From an uncultured Mucilaginibacter sp. (GTDB lineage: Bacteria; Bacteroidota; Bacteroidia; Sphingobacteriales; Sphingobacteriaceae): a DNA stretch of 34,437 bases. Shown piece by piece: positions 16,565 to 25,166 of the stretch. Each line of letters begins with the position of its first letter. Position 1 is the first letter of the stretch. The stretch lies in assembly GCF_937859865.1 (NCBI RefSeq), contig NZ_CALMAT010000108.1, positions 17,390 through 51,826 of the forward strand. The letters run 5' to 3'. The translations under genes were made by a program, and so were the position numbers. The notes below the pieces were generated by a model. It was not told where the DNA came from, made no database searches, and saw only the letters and a list, made by a program, of their open reading frames with translations.

Positions 16565-19162
16565 ATGGCCAACTATATGCTGACTAACGAAACTTACCGT
16601 AAAAACTTGGAAGGCAGAGTCTCAATTAAAGGAAAATTTTTATACGTTAATAAGCAAAAGCTTTATATAAAAGGGGTTACCTACGGCACTTTTGCACCTA
16701 CCGTTGACGGTTTTCAATATCCGCAAAAGTTAACTATAGAAAAAGATTTTAGTTTGATGGCGCAAAACGGTATCACTTGTGTTAGAACTTACACCGTACC
16801 GCCTAAATATTTATTAGATATTGCTTTGCAATATAATTTAAAAGTAATGGTAGGCCTGCCTTGGGAACAGCATATTACTTTTTTAGATACAGAAGAACGT
16901 AAAAAAGATATTGTAAAAAGAGTAAAAGAAGGAGCCGCAGCTTGCGGTCAACATCCGGCTATTTTATGCTTTGCTATCGGTAATGAAATTCCTGCTCCTA
17001 TTGTTAGATGGTACGGCAAGCAAAAGATTGAAGACTTTCTAAAACAGTTATACAAAGCAGTTAAAGCGACGGATCCCGAATGCTTAGTAACTTATGTTAA
17101 TTTCCCTACTACTGAATATCTTGACTTAAGTTTCCTTGATTTTGATTGTTTTAATGTGTACTTGGAAACACCAGAAAAATTAGGCAGCTATATTTCCAGG
17201 TTGCACAATCTTTCTGGCGACCGGCCTTTGGTGTTGGCAGAAATTGGGTTAGACAGTATTCGAAACGGCGAAGCGTTACAGGCGGAAACCCTAAAATGGC
17301 AGATAAAAACAGTATTTGCCAAAGGCTGTGCCGGGATGTTTGTTTTTGCGTGGACTGACGAGTGGTGGCGTGGAGGATCAAGCATTGATGATTGGGATTT
17401 TGGAATAGTTGATAGAGAAAGAAGGTCTAAACCAGCGCTTTCGGCTGTAAGAGAAACCATGGCTGAAGTTCCTTTTTCTAACGAAAACATGCCGCTTCCC
17501 TTAATTTCTGTTGTAGTTTGCTCGTTTAACGGCGCTTCTACTATTAAAGAGTGCATGGAAGGTTTACAAAAATTAAATTATCCTGCTTATGAAGTGATTG
17601 TAGTTAATGATGGATCAACAGATAATTTAGCTGAAATTGTAAAGGAATACCCCGTAAAGCTTATTAATACAGTTAATTGTGGATTAAGCAGTGCCAGAAA
17701 TACAGGTTCGCACCAAGCAAACGGCGAAATTATTGCTTACATAGATGATGACGCTTATCCGGATCCTCACTGGTTAAATTATTTAGCTTATGCATTTTTA
17801 GATTCCAATCATGCTGGTATTGGCGGCCCCAATATTGCGCCTGCTGATGATGGTCCTATTGCAAAGTGCGTAGCTAATGCTCCTGGCGGCCCTGTACATG
17901 TGTTAATAACCGATGAAATAGCAGAACATATTCCGGGCTGCAACATGGCTTTTAAAAAAGATGTATTATTAGCAGTAGGCGGATTTGATAATATTTATCG
18001 AGCAGCAGGAGACGATGTAGATATTTGCTGGAAAATACAAAAAGCGGGGTTTACAATCGGTTTTCATCCGTCGGCCGTTGTCTGGCATCACCGCCGAAAC
18101 TCGTTTAAAGCTTATTGGAAACAACAAAAAGGCTATGGCAAGGCAGAAGCCTTATTGGAAGATAAATGGCCTGAAAAATATAACCAATTTGGGCACGTAG
18201 CCTGGTCTGGCCGTATTTATGGTAATGGTTTTACCATGCCTATAAACTTAAAAAAGGGTAAAGTTTTTTACGGTAGCTGGGGTAGTGCATTATTTCAATC
18301 AGTTTATCAGCCTGCTCATGGTTTCCTTAATGCTATTCCATTAATGCCAGAATGGTACTTATTTTCTGCATTGCTTGCTTTTTTTGCATCGTTGGGTTTT
18401 TTATGGGCGCCATTATTATGGATCTGGCCAATTTTTGTTTTATCCATCATCATTGTATTTGTGCAGGCCATAATTAGTGCGTCAGAAAATGTATCTGATC
18501 AATTAGCACAATCAAGAAATTATAAACACACAGCACTCATTACATTGCTACACTTGCTTCAGCCAATGGCGAGGCTGTATGGAAGACTTAAACACGGACT
18601 TAGGCCATGGCGAGAAATTAACATCGTTTCTAATATGAAATTTGCTTTTATTTTGAATCCACAAATATTAACACTTTGGTCTGAAGAATGGATTGCCGCT
18701 GAAGTTTGGTTAGAGCGCATCGAAAAAGAACTCATTAATTTAAAAACAAGAGTACAGCGAGGAAACAACTTTGATCGCTGGGATTTACAAGCACGCAATA
18801 GTATGTTTTCTACAAGCAGAGGACTGCTTGTAATTGAAGAACACGGTGCCGGTAAACAATTGCTACGGTTTAAAATATGGCCTTCGATTCCGAAAATAGT
18901 TATTGTAGCAGTTGTTACGCTAACTATTATAGCTGTTTTTGCGGCAATCAATCATGCAGTAACCGTTTCTGTTATACTTAGTATCATCGTACTTCTTATT
19001 GCGGCAGAATATTTTAAAGATTCAGCCAGTACGATGTATGATTTATACACTGCATTTACTGGACTTGAGAAAAGTGAAACGCAAAGCGACAGCATATTGC
19101 AATTTGCTGAAGACATTGATGAAAAAAACCTGGTGGTGGAAGAAAATGTAACTTCCAAATAG
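16565..19162 (+). CDS. Membrane glycosyltransferase GT2 with N-terminal glycoside-hydrolase-like TIM barrel
   Basis: 865 residues with three parts. Residues ~10-300 look like a clan GH-A barrel (GH2/GH5-like): KGVTYGTFAP, then FAIGNE with candidate acid/base E141 and LVLAEIG with candidate nucleophile E226, ending FAWTDEWWRGG. Residues ~310-570 are a GT2 domain: ISVVVCSFNGASTIKECM, YIDDDAYPDPHW (DxD-type), CNMAFKK and GDDVDICWKIQKAG. The rest holds a hydrophobic stretch at ~595-640 (probably two or more helices) and a pair at ~777-820, with a soluble stretch between. It probably builds a surface glycan at the inner membrane, and the barrel may trim or bind it. Both catalytic Glu are present, so hydrolysis or transglycosylation is possible. 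First gene of a five-gene AT-richer locus. Confidence 0.85.
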   Translation: MANYMLTNETYRKNLEGRVSIKGKFLYVNKQKLYIKGVTYGTFAPTVDGFQYPQKLTIEKDFSLMAQNGITCVRTYTVPPKYLLDIALQYNLKVMVGLPWEQHITFLDTEERKKDIVKRVKEGAAACGQHPAILCFAIGNEIPAPIVRWYGKQKIEDFLKQLYKAVKATDPECLVTYVNFPTTEYLDLSFLDFDCFNVYLETPEKLGSYISRLHNLSGDRPLVLAEIGLDSIRNGEALQAETLKWQIKTVFAKGCAGMFVFAWTDEWWRGGSSIDDWDFGIVDRERRSKPALSAVRETMAEVPFSNENMPLPLISVVVCSFNGASTIKECMEGLQKLNYPAYEVIVVNDGSTDNLAEIVKEYPVKLINTVNCGLSSARNTGSHQANGEIIAYIDDDAYPDPHWLNYLAYAFLDSNHAGIGGPNIAPADDGPIAKCVANAPGGPVHVLITDEIAEHIPGCNMAFKKDVLLAVGGFDNIYRAAGDDVDICWKIQKAGFTIGFHPSAVVWHHRRNSFKAYWKQQKGYGKAEALLEDKWPEKYNQFGHVAWSGRIYGNGFTMPINLKKGKVFYGSWGSALFQSVYQPAHGFLNAIPLMPEWYLFSALLAFFASLGFLWAPLLWIWPIFVLSIIIVFVQAIISASENVSDQLAQSRNYKHTALITLLHLLQPMARLYGRLKHGLRPWREINIVSNMKFAFILNPQILTLWSEEWIAAEVWLERIEKELINLKTRVQRGNNFDRWDLQARNSMFSTSRGLLVIEEHGAGKQLLRFKIWPSIPKIVIVAVVTLTIIAVFAAINHAVTVSVILSIIVLLIAAEYFKDSASTMYDLYTAFTGLEKSETQSDSILQFAEDIDEKNLVVEENVTSK

Positions 19163-19195
19163 TTTATCATGTATTAATTTTACATCTTTTTATAA

Positions 19196-19356
19196 GAGCC
19201 TGTTTAAATTTATACAAGAAAAAACCTTAATGCTTCTTTTACCCTATAAAAATTGGTGTTTGTATCAACCTAAACAAAACAAAACCCAATTCCACATCAA
19301 TTTTTATAGGGTAAAAGAAGCATCGAAACCTTAACAAGTAAATTTTAAACAGGCGC
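19196..19356. repeat. Nested inverted-repeat structure with a 9-bp direct repeat
   Basis: Inner element 19230-19323: two 26-bp perfect inverted arms (ATGCTTCTTTTACC, then CTATAAAAATTG) around a 42-bp centre. It is flanked by the direct repeat AAACCTTAA at 19222-19230 and 19326-19334. Outside that is a second inverted repeat, GCCTGTTTAAATTTA (19198-19212) and TAAATTTTAAACAGGC (19339-19354), with one bulged A. Removing the inner element and one 9-mer leaves an ordinary hairpin with a ~23-base loop. It lies between the GT2 fusion and the ABC exporter. Confidence 0.85.
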
Positions 19357-19410
19357 TAAAACTAAATTGCATATGGACAAACAACCTCAAAAACAAAAAT
19401 ATTAAAATTT

Positions 19411-21207
19411 ATGCCAGCAGCTTCCGGCGTTTATGCCAGACTTTTTCATTATATATTGCAATATAAAACAAAGCTGGTATTGGTTGCCCTCCTATCTTTG
19501 ATAGGGGTCGCTTTCGAAATCGTTAAACCCCTTCCAATAAAAATTATAGTTGATAACGTTTTATCAAACCACGCTTTACCTGCTATTTTTAACCGGCTTT
19601 TTAATCATGCTGCCATTTTGCAAAACAAACAGCAGTTACTATTATTATCTATTACTTCGTTAATTCTAATTACAATCGGCAGCGCCATTATATCTTTAGT
19701 GGTTTTTAACTATACGGTTAATCTTTCTCAGCGCTTGGTTTACGATCTTTCCGTAGATTTTTTTAGTAAATTACAGAAGCTATCCTTATCATTTTACAAT
19801 AAAAACCAGGTTGGTGATTTGTTGCAGCGTATGAACGGTGATGTTTTTATTGTTTACTTCCTGGTTGCGCAAATCTTACTGCCGTCTATCACCTCACTTG
19901 TTTGCTTAATAGGTATGTTTTACATCATGGCTAAAATAGATTTGATGTTGGCATTAGTCGCGTTTGCAGTAGTTCCGTTGCTTGGGTTGATACTTGTTTT
20001 TTACGCCAAACCCATGAATGATACTACGATGGATCAATACAACAAACAGGGCGCCCTTTCGGCATTTGTGCAGCAAAGCTTAACCTCCATGAAAATTATT
20101 CAGGCTTTTGGCCGCGAATCATTTATGTACCAAAAATTAATTGTGCATGCAGAAGAGTTTAGCAGAGCATTTAAAGTAGCCAATACTGTTTCTATCACCT
20201 TTAATCAACTATCCTATCTCGTTACAGGTATTGCTTCTGCAGTTGTAATTGGTATTGGTGGTTACCGCGTTTTAAACGGTATACTATCAACTGGTGATTT
20301 ATTTATATTCCTGGGATATATTACTGCTTTGTACGGACCGGTTAATTCTTTATCCACAGCAATTGGTACAGCAGTTACGATTGGAGCAAGAGGGAAACGT
20401 ATTTTTGATATTATAGATTCGGATGAAGTTGTACAAGAAAAGCATGATTCAGTATCGTTAATTATGCCAAAAGGAGCAGTAGAATTTAGTAATGTAACCT
20501 TTGGTTATGGCAATCCGGTTACTGCTGCTCCCGTTTTAAAAAATGTTTCTTTTAAGGTTGCTCCCGGTCAAATCGTTGCCATCGTTGGCTCAACCGGGGC
20601 TGGTAAAACTTCCATAATTTCCCTTCTTTCCCGTTTTTACGACCCTTGGGAAGGAGTTATCAGAATGGATGGAATTGATATTAAGAGCTTGAAGTTGCAT
20701 TCACTTCGGCAAAATATTTCTATTGTTATGCAAGATGCTTTTTTATTTCCGATGACCATCGGTGAAAATATTGCTTTTGGTAATCCGGATGCTTCTTTTA
20801 CCGAGGTAATTGAAGCGGCAAAAGCAGCACAGGCACATGATTTTATTGTTAAATTACCTCAAGGGTATGATACCATGATTAGTGAGGCTGGCGCTTCGCT
20901 TTCCGGTGGCCAGCGGCAAAGGATTTCTATTGCCAGAGCTTTTTTAAAACGTGCACCGATGATGATTTTAGATGAACCGACTTCCGCTGTAGATGCACTT
21001 ACGGAAGCAAGGATATTTAAAGCACTAAATCAGTTTTCAAAAGGAAAAACAGTGTTTCTGATTTCACATCGCTTATCTACCTTAAAACATGCTGATTTAA
21101 TCATCACTATAAAAGATGGTTATGTGGCAGAACAGGGAACGCACCAAAGCTTGTTGGAGGCCGATGATGTTTATGCCAGTTTGTACAAGCATCAACACAT
21201 TACTTAA
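19411..21207 (+). CDS. ABC exporter, fused permease and ATPase (MsbA/multidrug type)
   Basis: 598 residues: six predicted membrane helices over ~1-300, then one ATPase domain. Walker A VGSTGAGKTS near 392, Q-loop in ISIVMQDAFLFP, signature LSGGQRQRIS near 497, Walker B MMILDEPTSAVDA near 517, and the switch His in LISHRLSTL. As a half transporter it should form a homodimer and export a lipid-linked or amphipathic substrate. Its position right after the GT2 fusion and before acyltransferases suggests a glycan or glycolipid, which is inference. A motif copy encodes NPDASFTEVI at 20789, in a variable surface stretch after the Q-loop. Confidence 0.93.
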   Translation: MPAASGVYARLFHYILQYKTKLVLVALLSLIGVAFEIVKPLPIKIIVDNVLSNHALPAIFNRLFNHAAILQNKQQLLLLSITSLILITIGSAIISLVVFNYTVNLSQRLVYDLSVDFFSKLQKLSLSFYNKNQVGDLLQRMNGDVFIVYFLVAQILLPSITSLVCLIGMFYIMAKIDLMLALVAFAVVPLLGLILVFYAKPMNDTTMDQYNKQGALSAFVQQSLTSMKIIQAFGRESFMYQKLIVHAEEFSRAFKVANTVSITFNQLSYLVTGIASAVVIGIGGYRVLNGILSTGDLFIFLGYITALYGPVNSLSTAIGTAVTIGARGKRIFDIIDSDEVVQEKHDSVSLIMPKGAVEFSNVTFGYGNPVTAAPVLKNVSFKVAPGQIVAIVGSTGAGKTSIISLLSRFYDPWEGVIRMDGIDIKSLKLHSLRQNISIVMQDAFLFPMTIGENIAFGNPDASFTEVIEAAKAAQAHDFIVKLPQGYDTMISEAGASLSGGQRQRISIARAFLKRAPMMILDEPTSAVDALTEARIFKALNQFSKGKTVFLISHRLSTLKHADLIITIKDGYVAEQGTHQSLLEADDVYASLYKHQHIT

Positions 21208-21229
21208 TTTAGATTTAAAGAAAGTACAC

Positions 21230-22204
21230 ATGTCAGCCGCCCTAACATACCGTCTTTACAAACCCGCAGATTTTGAAGCTATTTTTAGATTATGGGATGA
21301 ATTTTCGGGCTGGGGAGGCATTTCAGAACAGCAGTTTAAGCAATGGTACTTAGAAACCCCAAATGGCTGTAGTATAATTGTTGTTGCTGTAAATAATGAC
21401 AATCGGGTTGTAGGACAAACTGTTTTTATCCCCTCAAAACTTTATGCTCATGGCAGGTATATGAACTCATATCGTATCTCTGCCCCAATTTTAGATAACA
21501 CAGTAAGGCAAAAAGATTTGAAATTTACATTTGCTCATCCGGCTTTTGCTATGTTTAATTACGGATTAACTGTAGCCAAGGAAAAAGGATTTGAGGTAGT
21601 TTACTTTTTTCCAGCTTATGCCTGGACAGGCGTACTGAAACATGTAAGTTCTATCGTGCAAACTACTTATGCCTGTTTTGCAATATCATTAAACAAGCCC
21701 GAAACGTTTATAGATGATCCAAAAAAAGTATCGGTAAAAACAGCATCAGCCTTTAACGAAGAATATGACCAGTTATGGAAAGATTGCATCAGTAACTTCC
21801 CGATAAATTACAGCGTTATTAGAGATGCAAAGCAACTTGCATGGAAATTAGCAGACGAAGTAGTATTTGAAATCAGGCAAGTTGAAACCCAACAACTAAA
21901 AGGTTATATCGCTGTTAAGAAAAAAACAGGATTGATTGTAGATATGCTTGCGAGAACCAAAGAAGATTTAAAAGAAAATTTTGCTGTTTTTATCCGTGCT
22001 ATTCATGATCTAAATCCGCAGAAAATTTTAGTTGAATGGAAAGAAATTAAAGGAATGCAAAGCCCTCTATTTCAATTTGTACTGCAAAACATAAAATTTA
22101 ATTTGCCGAAATACAATTTTGCGTTTGGTTATATTTCATTAAATGGTACTGATCATGAAGATCTTAATCATCCTGATAATTGGTACTTAATGCCTTCCGA
22201 TTGA
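21230..22204 (+). CDS. GNAT-like acyltransferase of the glycan locus
   Basis: 324 residues from the ATG at 21230. A longer frame reaching back to 21116 would overlap the exporter by 92 bp, and its extra N-terminus is not family-like. The N-terminal half looks like a GNAT fold: YRLYKPADFEAIFRLWDEFSGW, IIVVAVNNDNRVVGQTVFIP, then HPAFAMFNYGLTVAKEKGFEVVYFFP. The C-terminal half (from about LWKDCISNFPINYSVIRD) may be a second degenerate GNAT unit, as in FemAB- or mycothiol-synthase-like proteins found in exopolysaccharide loci. Substrate unknown. It follows the exporter by 22 bp. A B-type motif copy encodes VSVKTASAFNEE at 21733. Confidence 0.65.
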   Translation: MSAALTYRLYKPADFEAIFRLWDEFSGWGGISEQQFKQWYLETPNGCSIIVVAVNNDNRVVGQTVFIPSKLYAHGRYMNSYRISAPILDNTVRQKDLKFTFAHPAFAMFNYGLTVAKEKGFEVVYFFPAYAWTGVLKHVSSIVQTTYACFAISLNKPETFIDDPKKVSVKTASAFNEEYDQLWKDCISNFPINYSVIRDAKQLAWKLADEVVFEIRQVETQQLKGYIAVKKKTGLIVDMLARTKEDLKENFAVFIRAIHDLNPQKILVEWKEIKGMQSPLFQFVLQNIKFNLPKYNFAFGYISLNGTDHEDLNHPDNWYLMPSD

Positions 22205-22231
22205 ATTTATTAATGCAGCAAGCAATTAGTG

Positions 22232-22831
22232 ATGACTGAACAGCAAGAATCTTTTTTACATCTGATAAAACCTGGTGAAGCAATTCCGAACGACTGGTTT
22301 AAAGGTTTAATTCCAAGCAATATAAAAGTAGGTGAAAATTCTGTAATTGATTCTTCCCAAAGTTTTAAAACTTTTTTTTCAAAACTACCTATAGCTTTAA
22401 TTATTGGCAGTTATGTAACCATTTGGCGAGCATCATTTGCAACAGAAGAAAACGGTTTGATTGAAATTGGAGATTATTGTTATTTAGCAGGTGCATCTTT
22501 GGTAGCATCACAAAAGATTACCATAGGAAACAGGGTATTAATTGCAGGCGGCGCAACCATTATTGATTCTGACTTTCATCCTATCGCTCCTGCTGCCAGG
22601 TTAGCAGATACCATTGCTATATCACCGTTGGGTAACCATAATAAAAGACCAACGGTTAAATCAAAACCGGTTGTAATCGGTGATGATGTATGGATTGGAT
22701 ATAATGCAACGATCTTAAAAGGAGTAACTATCGGAGCTGGTGCCATTATCACACCTGGATCCGTAGTAACAGAAAATGTGGCCGCTGGAATAACAGTGGC
22801 CGGAAACCCTGCTAAGCCTGTAGAAATTTAG
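22232..22831 (+). CDS. Hexapeptide-repeat O-acyltransferase (first of tandem pair)
   Basis: About 199 residues from the ATG in GTGATG at 22229-22234. Left-handed parallel beta-helix acetyltransferase: repeated [I/V]G-x4 units such as IEIGDYCYLAGASLVA, ITIGNRVLIAGGATII, VVIGDDVWIGYNATILKGVTIG and the closing VVTENVAAGITVAGNPAKPVEI. The catalytic His is in DSDFHP. It should transfer acetyl (or another acyl) from CoA to a sugar hydroxyl or amine, as in the WbbJ/maltose acetyltransferase group. It has a paralogue immediately downstream, with a 4-bp gap between its stop and the next ATG. Confidence 0.88.
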   Translation: MTEQQESFLHLIKPGEAIPNDWFKGLIPSNIKVGENSVIDSSQSFKTFFSKLPIALIIGSYVTIWRASFATEENGLIEIGDYCYLAGASLVASQKITIGNRVLIAGGATIIDSDFHPIAPAARLADTIAISPLGNHNKRPTVKSKPVVIGDDVWIGYNATILKGVTIGAGAIITPGSVVTENVAAGITVAGNPAKPVEI

Positions 22832-22835
22832 CGTG

Positions 22836-23504
22836 ATGAGAGAAAATATAATACAGGTAAAAGAAGTAGATAAAGATGGTCGTACTCACGTTGAAGGAGA
22901 CTGGTATAGTAAAGGGCTTCCTAAAAACATCGTTTTATCAGATACTGTTTATGTGGAAACATCCTATGGTTTCTCCACTTTTTATTCTCAAGATGAAAAA
23001 GGGCTGATTATAGACCAAGCAAGCGGTTGCTACCAGATTGTTGATTTTATAGTATCTGAAAAAGGTAAAGTATCCATTGGGAAATTTTCTGTTATAAACG
23101 GAGCAACAATTGTTTGTAATAGCAGCATAACCATTGGTAATCATTGCATGCTTGCTTGGAGTTCTGTTATTACAGATACCTGGTTTGATATTTCTACTTC
23201 GCCAATAGAAGTTCGCCAAGAGCTTTTGATAAATGTTTCAAAAAATTCTTTACGATCATTTCCAATTACCGGCAAGCCAATGCCTGTTATTTTAGAAGAC
23301 AATTGTTGGGTTGGTTTTGGCGCCATTATTATGCCTGGAGTACGTTTAGGTAGAGGTTCTGTTGTTGGTTGTAAAACAGTAATTTTAGAAGATGTTCCGC
23401 CTTACGCAGTTATTACCGGGAGTCCGGCCAAAATTGTTAAATTTCTTAATCCGGATGATACAAATGAGTTTAAAGAAAAGACTTTACAAGAATACTTGCA
23501 GTAG
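22836..23504 (+). CDS. Hexapeptide-repeat acyltransferase paralogue lacking the usual His
   Basis: About 222 residues from the ATG at 22836. Same left-handed beta-helix build as the upstream gene: VSIGKFSVINGATIV, ITIGNHCMLAWSSVI, CWVGFGAIIMPGVRLGRGSVVGCKTVILEDVPPYAVITGSPAKIV. Where the neighbour has DSDFHP this protein has DTWFDI, so the expected catalytic His is replaced by Asp and no other His is close. It may be inactive, use another residue, or form mixed trimers with the upstream paralogue. It is the last gene of the glycan locus and converges on tenA. Confidence 0.82.
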   Translation: MRENIIQVKEVDKDGRTHVEGDWYSKGLPKNIVLSDTVYVETSYGFSTFYSQDEKGLIIDQASGCYQIVDFIVSEKGKVSIGKFSVINGATIVCNSSITIGNHCMLAWSSVITDTWFDISTSPIEVRQELLINVSKNSLRSFPITGKPMPVILEDNCWVGFGAIIMPGVRLGRGSVVGCKTVILEDVPPYAVITGSPAKIVKFLNPDDTNEFKEKTLQEYLQ

Positions 23505-23560
23505 TATTTTTTAGAATCGGGAAAAAGAGATTATGTAATCAATTTTTATAGTGATTCAAC

Positions 23561-24208
23561 CTACCATTTTTCCATTCGCCAGGCACTATCCCAAAATAAC
23601 CATTCTAATTTGCAGGCTGTAACAAAGGCTTCTGTCATTTTTTGCTGCTGTGCTGGCGTACAAGTTGCCGCAACAACATCGCAAATATCAATGGCTTCTT
23701 GTACGCGCAGGCCAAAATCTTCTCCGGCATAAGTATCAATCCAGGTTTGGTAAGGGTTTTTTTCTTTGGATTGCTGCTGATAAATATAATCGCCCACCTT
23801 TTTATAGATCCAAAAACAAGGCAGCACGGCAGCCATGGCTACTTCAACCTGAGAAAGCGCAGCTTCTTTTAACAGGAAATTAGTATAATGATGACAAGCA
23901 GGCGAAATTGGCGCTTTTCCTTCAATTCCAAATTCCAGGAAATAGTTGGCGTGCAAAGCCTTTTCTACCACGATGGCGCCTTCTCCAAAACGGATAAACC
24001 TTAATACGTGTGCCATATCATGTGCACGTGCTCCTATTAAAGCTAAAGCTCTGCCAAATTGCTCTAAGTAGTTAGAGTCCTGGGCAATATAAAACTTAAA
24101 TTTTTCTATGGCTAAGGTTCCTGTAATTTGCTCGCAGATAAAAGGCATTTTTAAAATGGCATTGTAAACAGGTTCTGCCTGTAGCCATGCTGTTTTACTC
24201 CAGCTCAT
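23561..24208 (-). CDS. tenA: TenA family aminopyrimidine aminohydrolase
   Basis: 215 residues. Salvages degraded thiamine by hydrolysing aminopyrimidine to HMP. The TenA_C subgroup active site is visible: the catalytic Cys in AVLPCFWIYKKVG, Tyr in HHYTNFLL and Glu in CKLEWLFWDSAW near the C-terminus, plus the N-terminal KFKFYIAQDSNYLEQFGRAL helix. It is the last gene of the thiamine operon and overlaps thiD by 14 bp. It is a likely local HMP source, because the operon has no thiC. Confidence 0.93.
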   Translation of the reverse strand: MSWSKTAWLQAEPVYNAILKMPFICEQITGTLAIEKFKFYIAQDSNYLEQFGRALALIGARAHDMAHVLRFIRFGEGAIVVEKALHANYFLEFGIEGKAPISPACHHYTNFLLKEAALSQVEVAMAAVLPCFWIYKKVGDYIYQQQSKEKNPYQTWIDTYAGEDFGLRVQEAIDICDVVAATCTPAQQQKMTEAFVTACKLEWLFWDSAWRMEKW

Positions 24209-25034
24209 ATATGATTAATTTTGTTGGGTTAAAAAAATGATTTAGCGGGCCATTCCCTTCGCCGGTTTTTACGTCTTTTCCGCTTTCTATCGCTTGATGG
24301 ATATATATTTTTGCTTCTGCAATGGCCGTTAATAAATCCAATTTTCTTGCCATAAAAGCAGCAATGGCCGAAGATAAACTGCAACCTGTTCCATGTGTGT
24401 TATTGGTATCCACAAATTCAGCTAAAAATACTTGCTTTCGTCCGCTTTTATCTAAATAAACATCAAACAATTGCTTTCCTTTTAAATGTCCGCCTTTTAC
24501 CAATACTGCGCTGCAACCAAAACCCATTATTTTTTCGGCCGCTGTTTCCATATCTTCCAGACTGTTTATTTCCATTTCTGCAAGCAAAGCCGCTTCATCT
24601 AAATTTGGTGTAACCAAAGCAGACAAAGGAAAAAGGACTTGTTTTAAGGTATTTATTGTTCCGTTTTCAATCAGTTTATCGCCGCTTGTTGCAACCATTA
24701 CCGGATCAAAAATTACAGGAATTGCAGGATAATCCTTTAAAACAGAAGCAATTGTAACAGCCAGTTCTGCACTGTGTACCATCCCGATTTTAATCGTATC
24801 TGGTTTGATATCTTCTAAAACAACCTGAATTTGTTTTTTAACAGTTTCAGGAGGTATCGAATGTATTGCACTTACCCCCAACGTGTTTTGTGCTGTTATC
24901 GCTGTAATTGCCGAAGTACCGAAGCAACCCAGCGCAGAAAACGTTTTTAAATCGGCCTGAATACCTGCACCGCCGCCACTATCCGAACCGGCAATGGTTA
25001 ACACAACCGGGTATTTGTATTTTTTTGCAATCAC
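24195..25034 (-). CDS. thiD: Hydroxymethylpyrimidine/phosphomethylpyrimidine kinase
   Basis: Phosphorylates HMP twice to HMP-PP. Signature segments: VVLTIAGSDSGGGAGIQADLKTF at the N-terminus, SAITAITAQNTLGV, PVIFDPVMVATSG and DTNNTHGTGCSLSSAIA. The frame is open further up to 25103, but those extra 23 residues are read from the dispersed motif (SCFFYQPKI) and the palindrome before it. I therefore take GTG at 25034-25032 as the start, giving 279 residues (MIAKKYKYPVVLTIAGSDS), the usual length. It is separated from thiF by a 156-bp repeat-filled gap but is on the same strand and pathway. Confidence 0.92.
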   Translation of the reverse strand: MIAKKYKYPVVLTIAGSDSGGGAGIQADLKTFSALGCFGTSAITAITAQNTLGVSAIHSIPPETVKKQIQVVLEDIKPDTIKIGMVHSAELAVTIASVLKDYPAIPVIFDPVMVATSGDKLIENGTINTLKQVLFPLSALVTPNLDEAALLAEMEINSLEDMETAAEKIMGFGCSAVLVKGGHLKGKQLFDVYLDKSGRKQVFLAEFVDTNNTHGTGCSLSSAIAAFMARKLDLLTAIAEAKIYIHQAIESGKDVKTGEGNGPLNHFFNPTKLIIYELE

Positions 25035-25036
25035 AA

Positions 25037-25059
25037 TTTTAGGTTGATAAAAGAAGCAT
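25037..25059 (-). repeat. Dispersed motif copy (A-type) before thiD
   Basis: On the minus strand ATGCTTCTTTTATC then AACCTAAAA. It ends 3 bp before the preferred thiD GTG. Together with the copy at 25167-25191 in the same orientation it brackets the palindrome 25071-25157. Confidence 0.85.
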
Positions 25060-25070
25060 GAACATTTTTT

Positions 25071-25157
25071 GTCATCTCGACCAACGGGAGAGATCTTTTT
25101 CAAAGCTGGATAAGATTGAATTATTGAAAGAAGATTTCTCCTGTTGGTCGAAATGAC
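25071..25157. repeat. Palindromic repeat of the GTCATTTCGACC family
   Basis: Left arm GTCATCTCGACCAACGGGAG + AGATCTT (25071-25097) and right arm AAGATTTCTCC + TGTTGGTCGAAATGAC (25131-25157) are inverted repeats of 27 bp with three differences, each of which leaves a G-U pair in RNA. The centre is ~33 bp. Similar sequences are common as dispersed palindromes between genes in Pedobacter-like genomes (from memory). It sits inside the thiF-thiD gap of an operon, so it may modulate thiD-tenA expression. Confidence 0.8.
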
Positions 25158-25166
25158 AGCATGATA

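Noticed and set aside
19372-19404. Ten-codon ORF upstream of the ABC exporter as a leader peptide
   Set aside because: It starts with ATG and ends before the exporter, but it has no run of regulatory codons and no attenuator-like hairpin was found.
25035-25103. N-terminal extension of ThiD up to 25103
   Set aside because: The added residues are translated from the dispersed motif and palindrome; ThiD homologues begin near the GTG at 25034.
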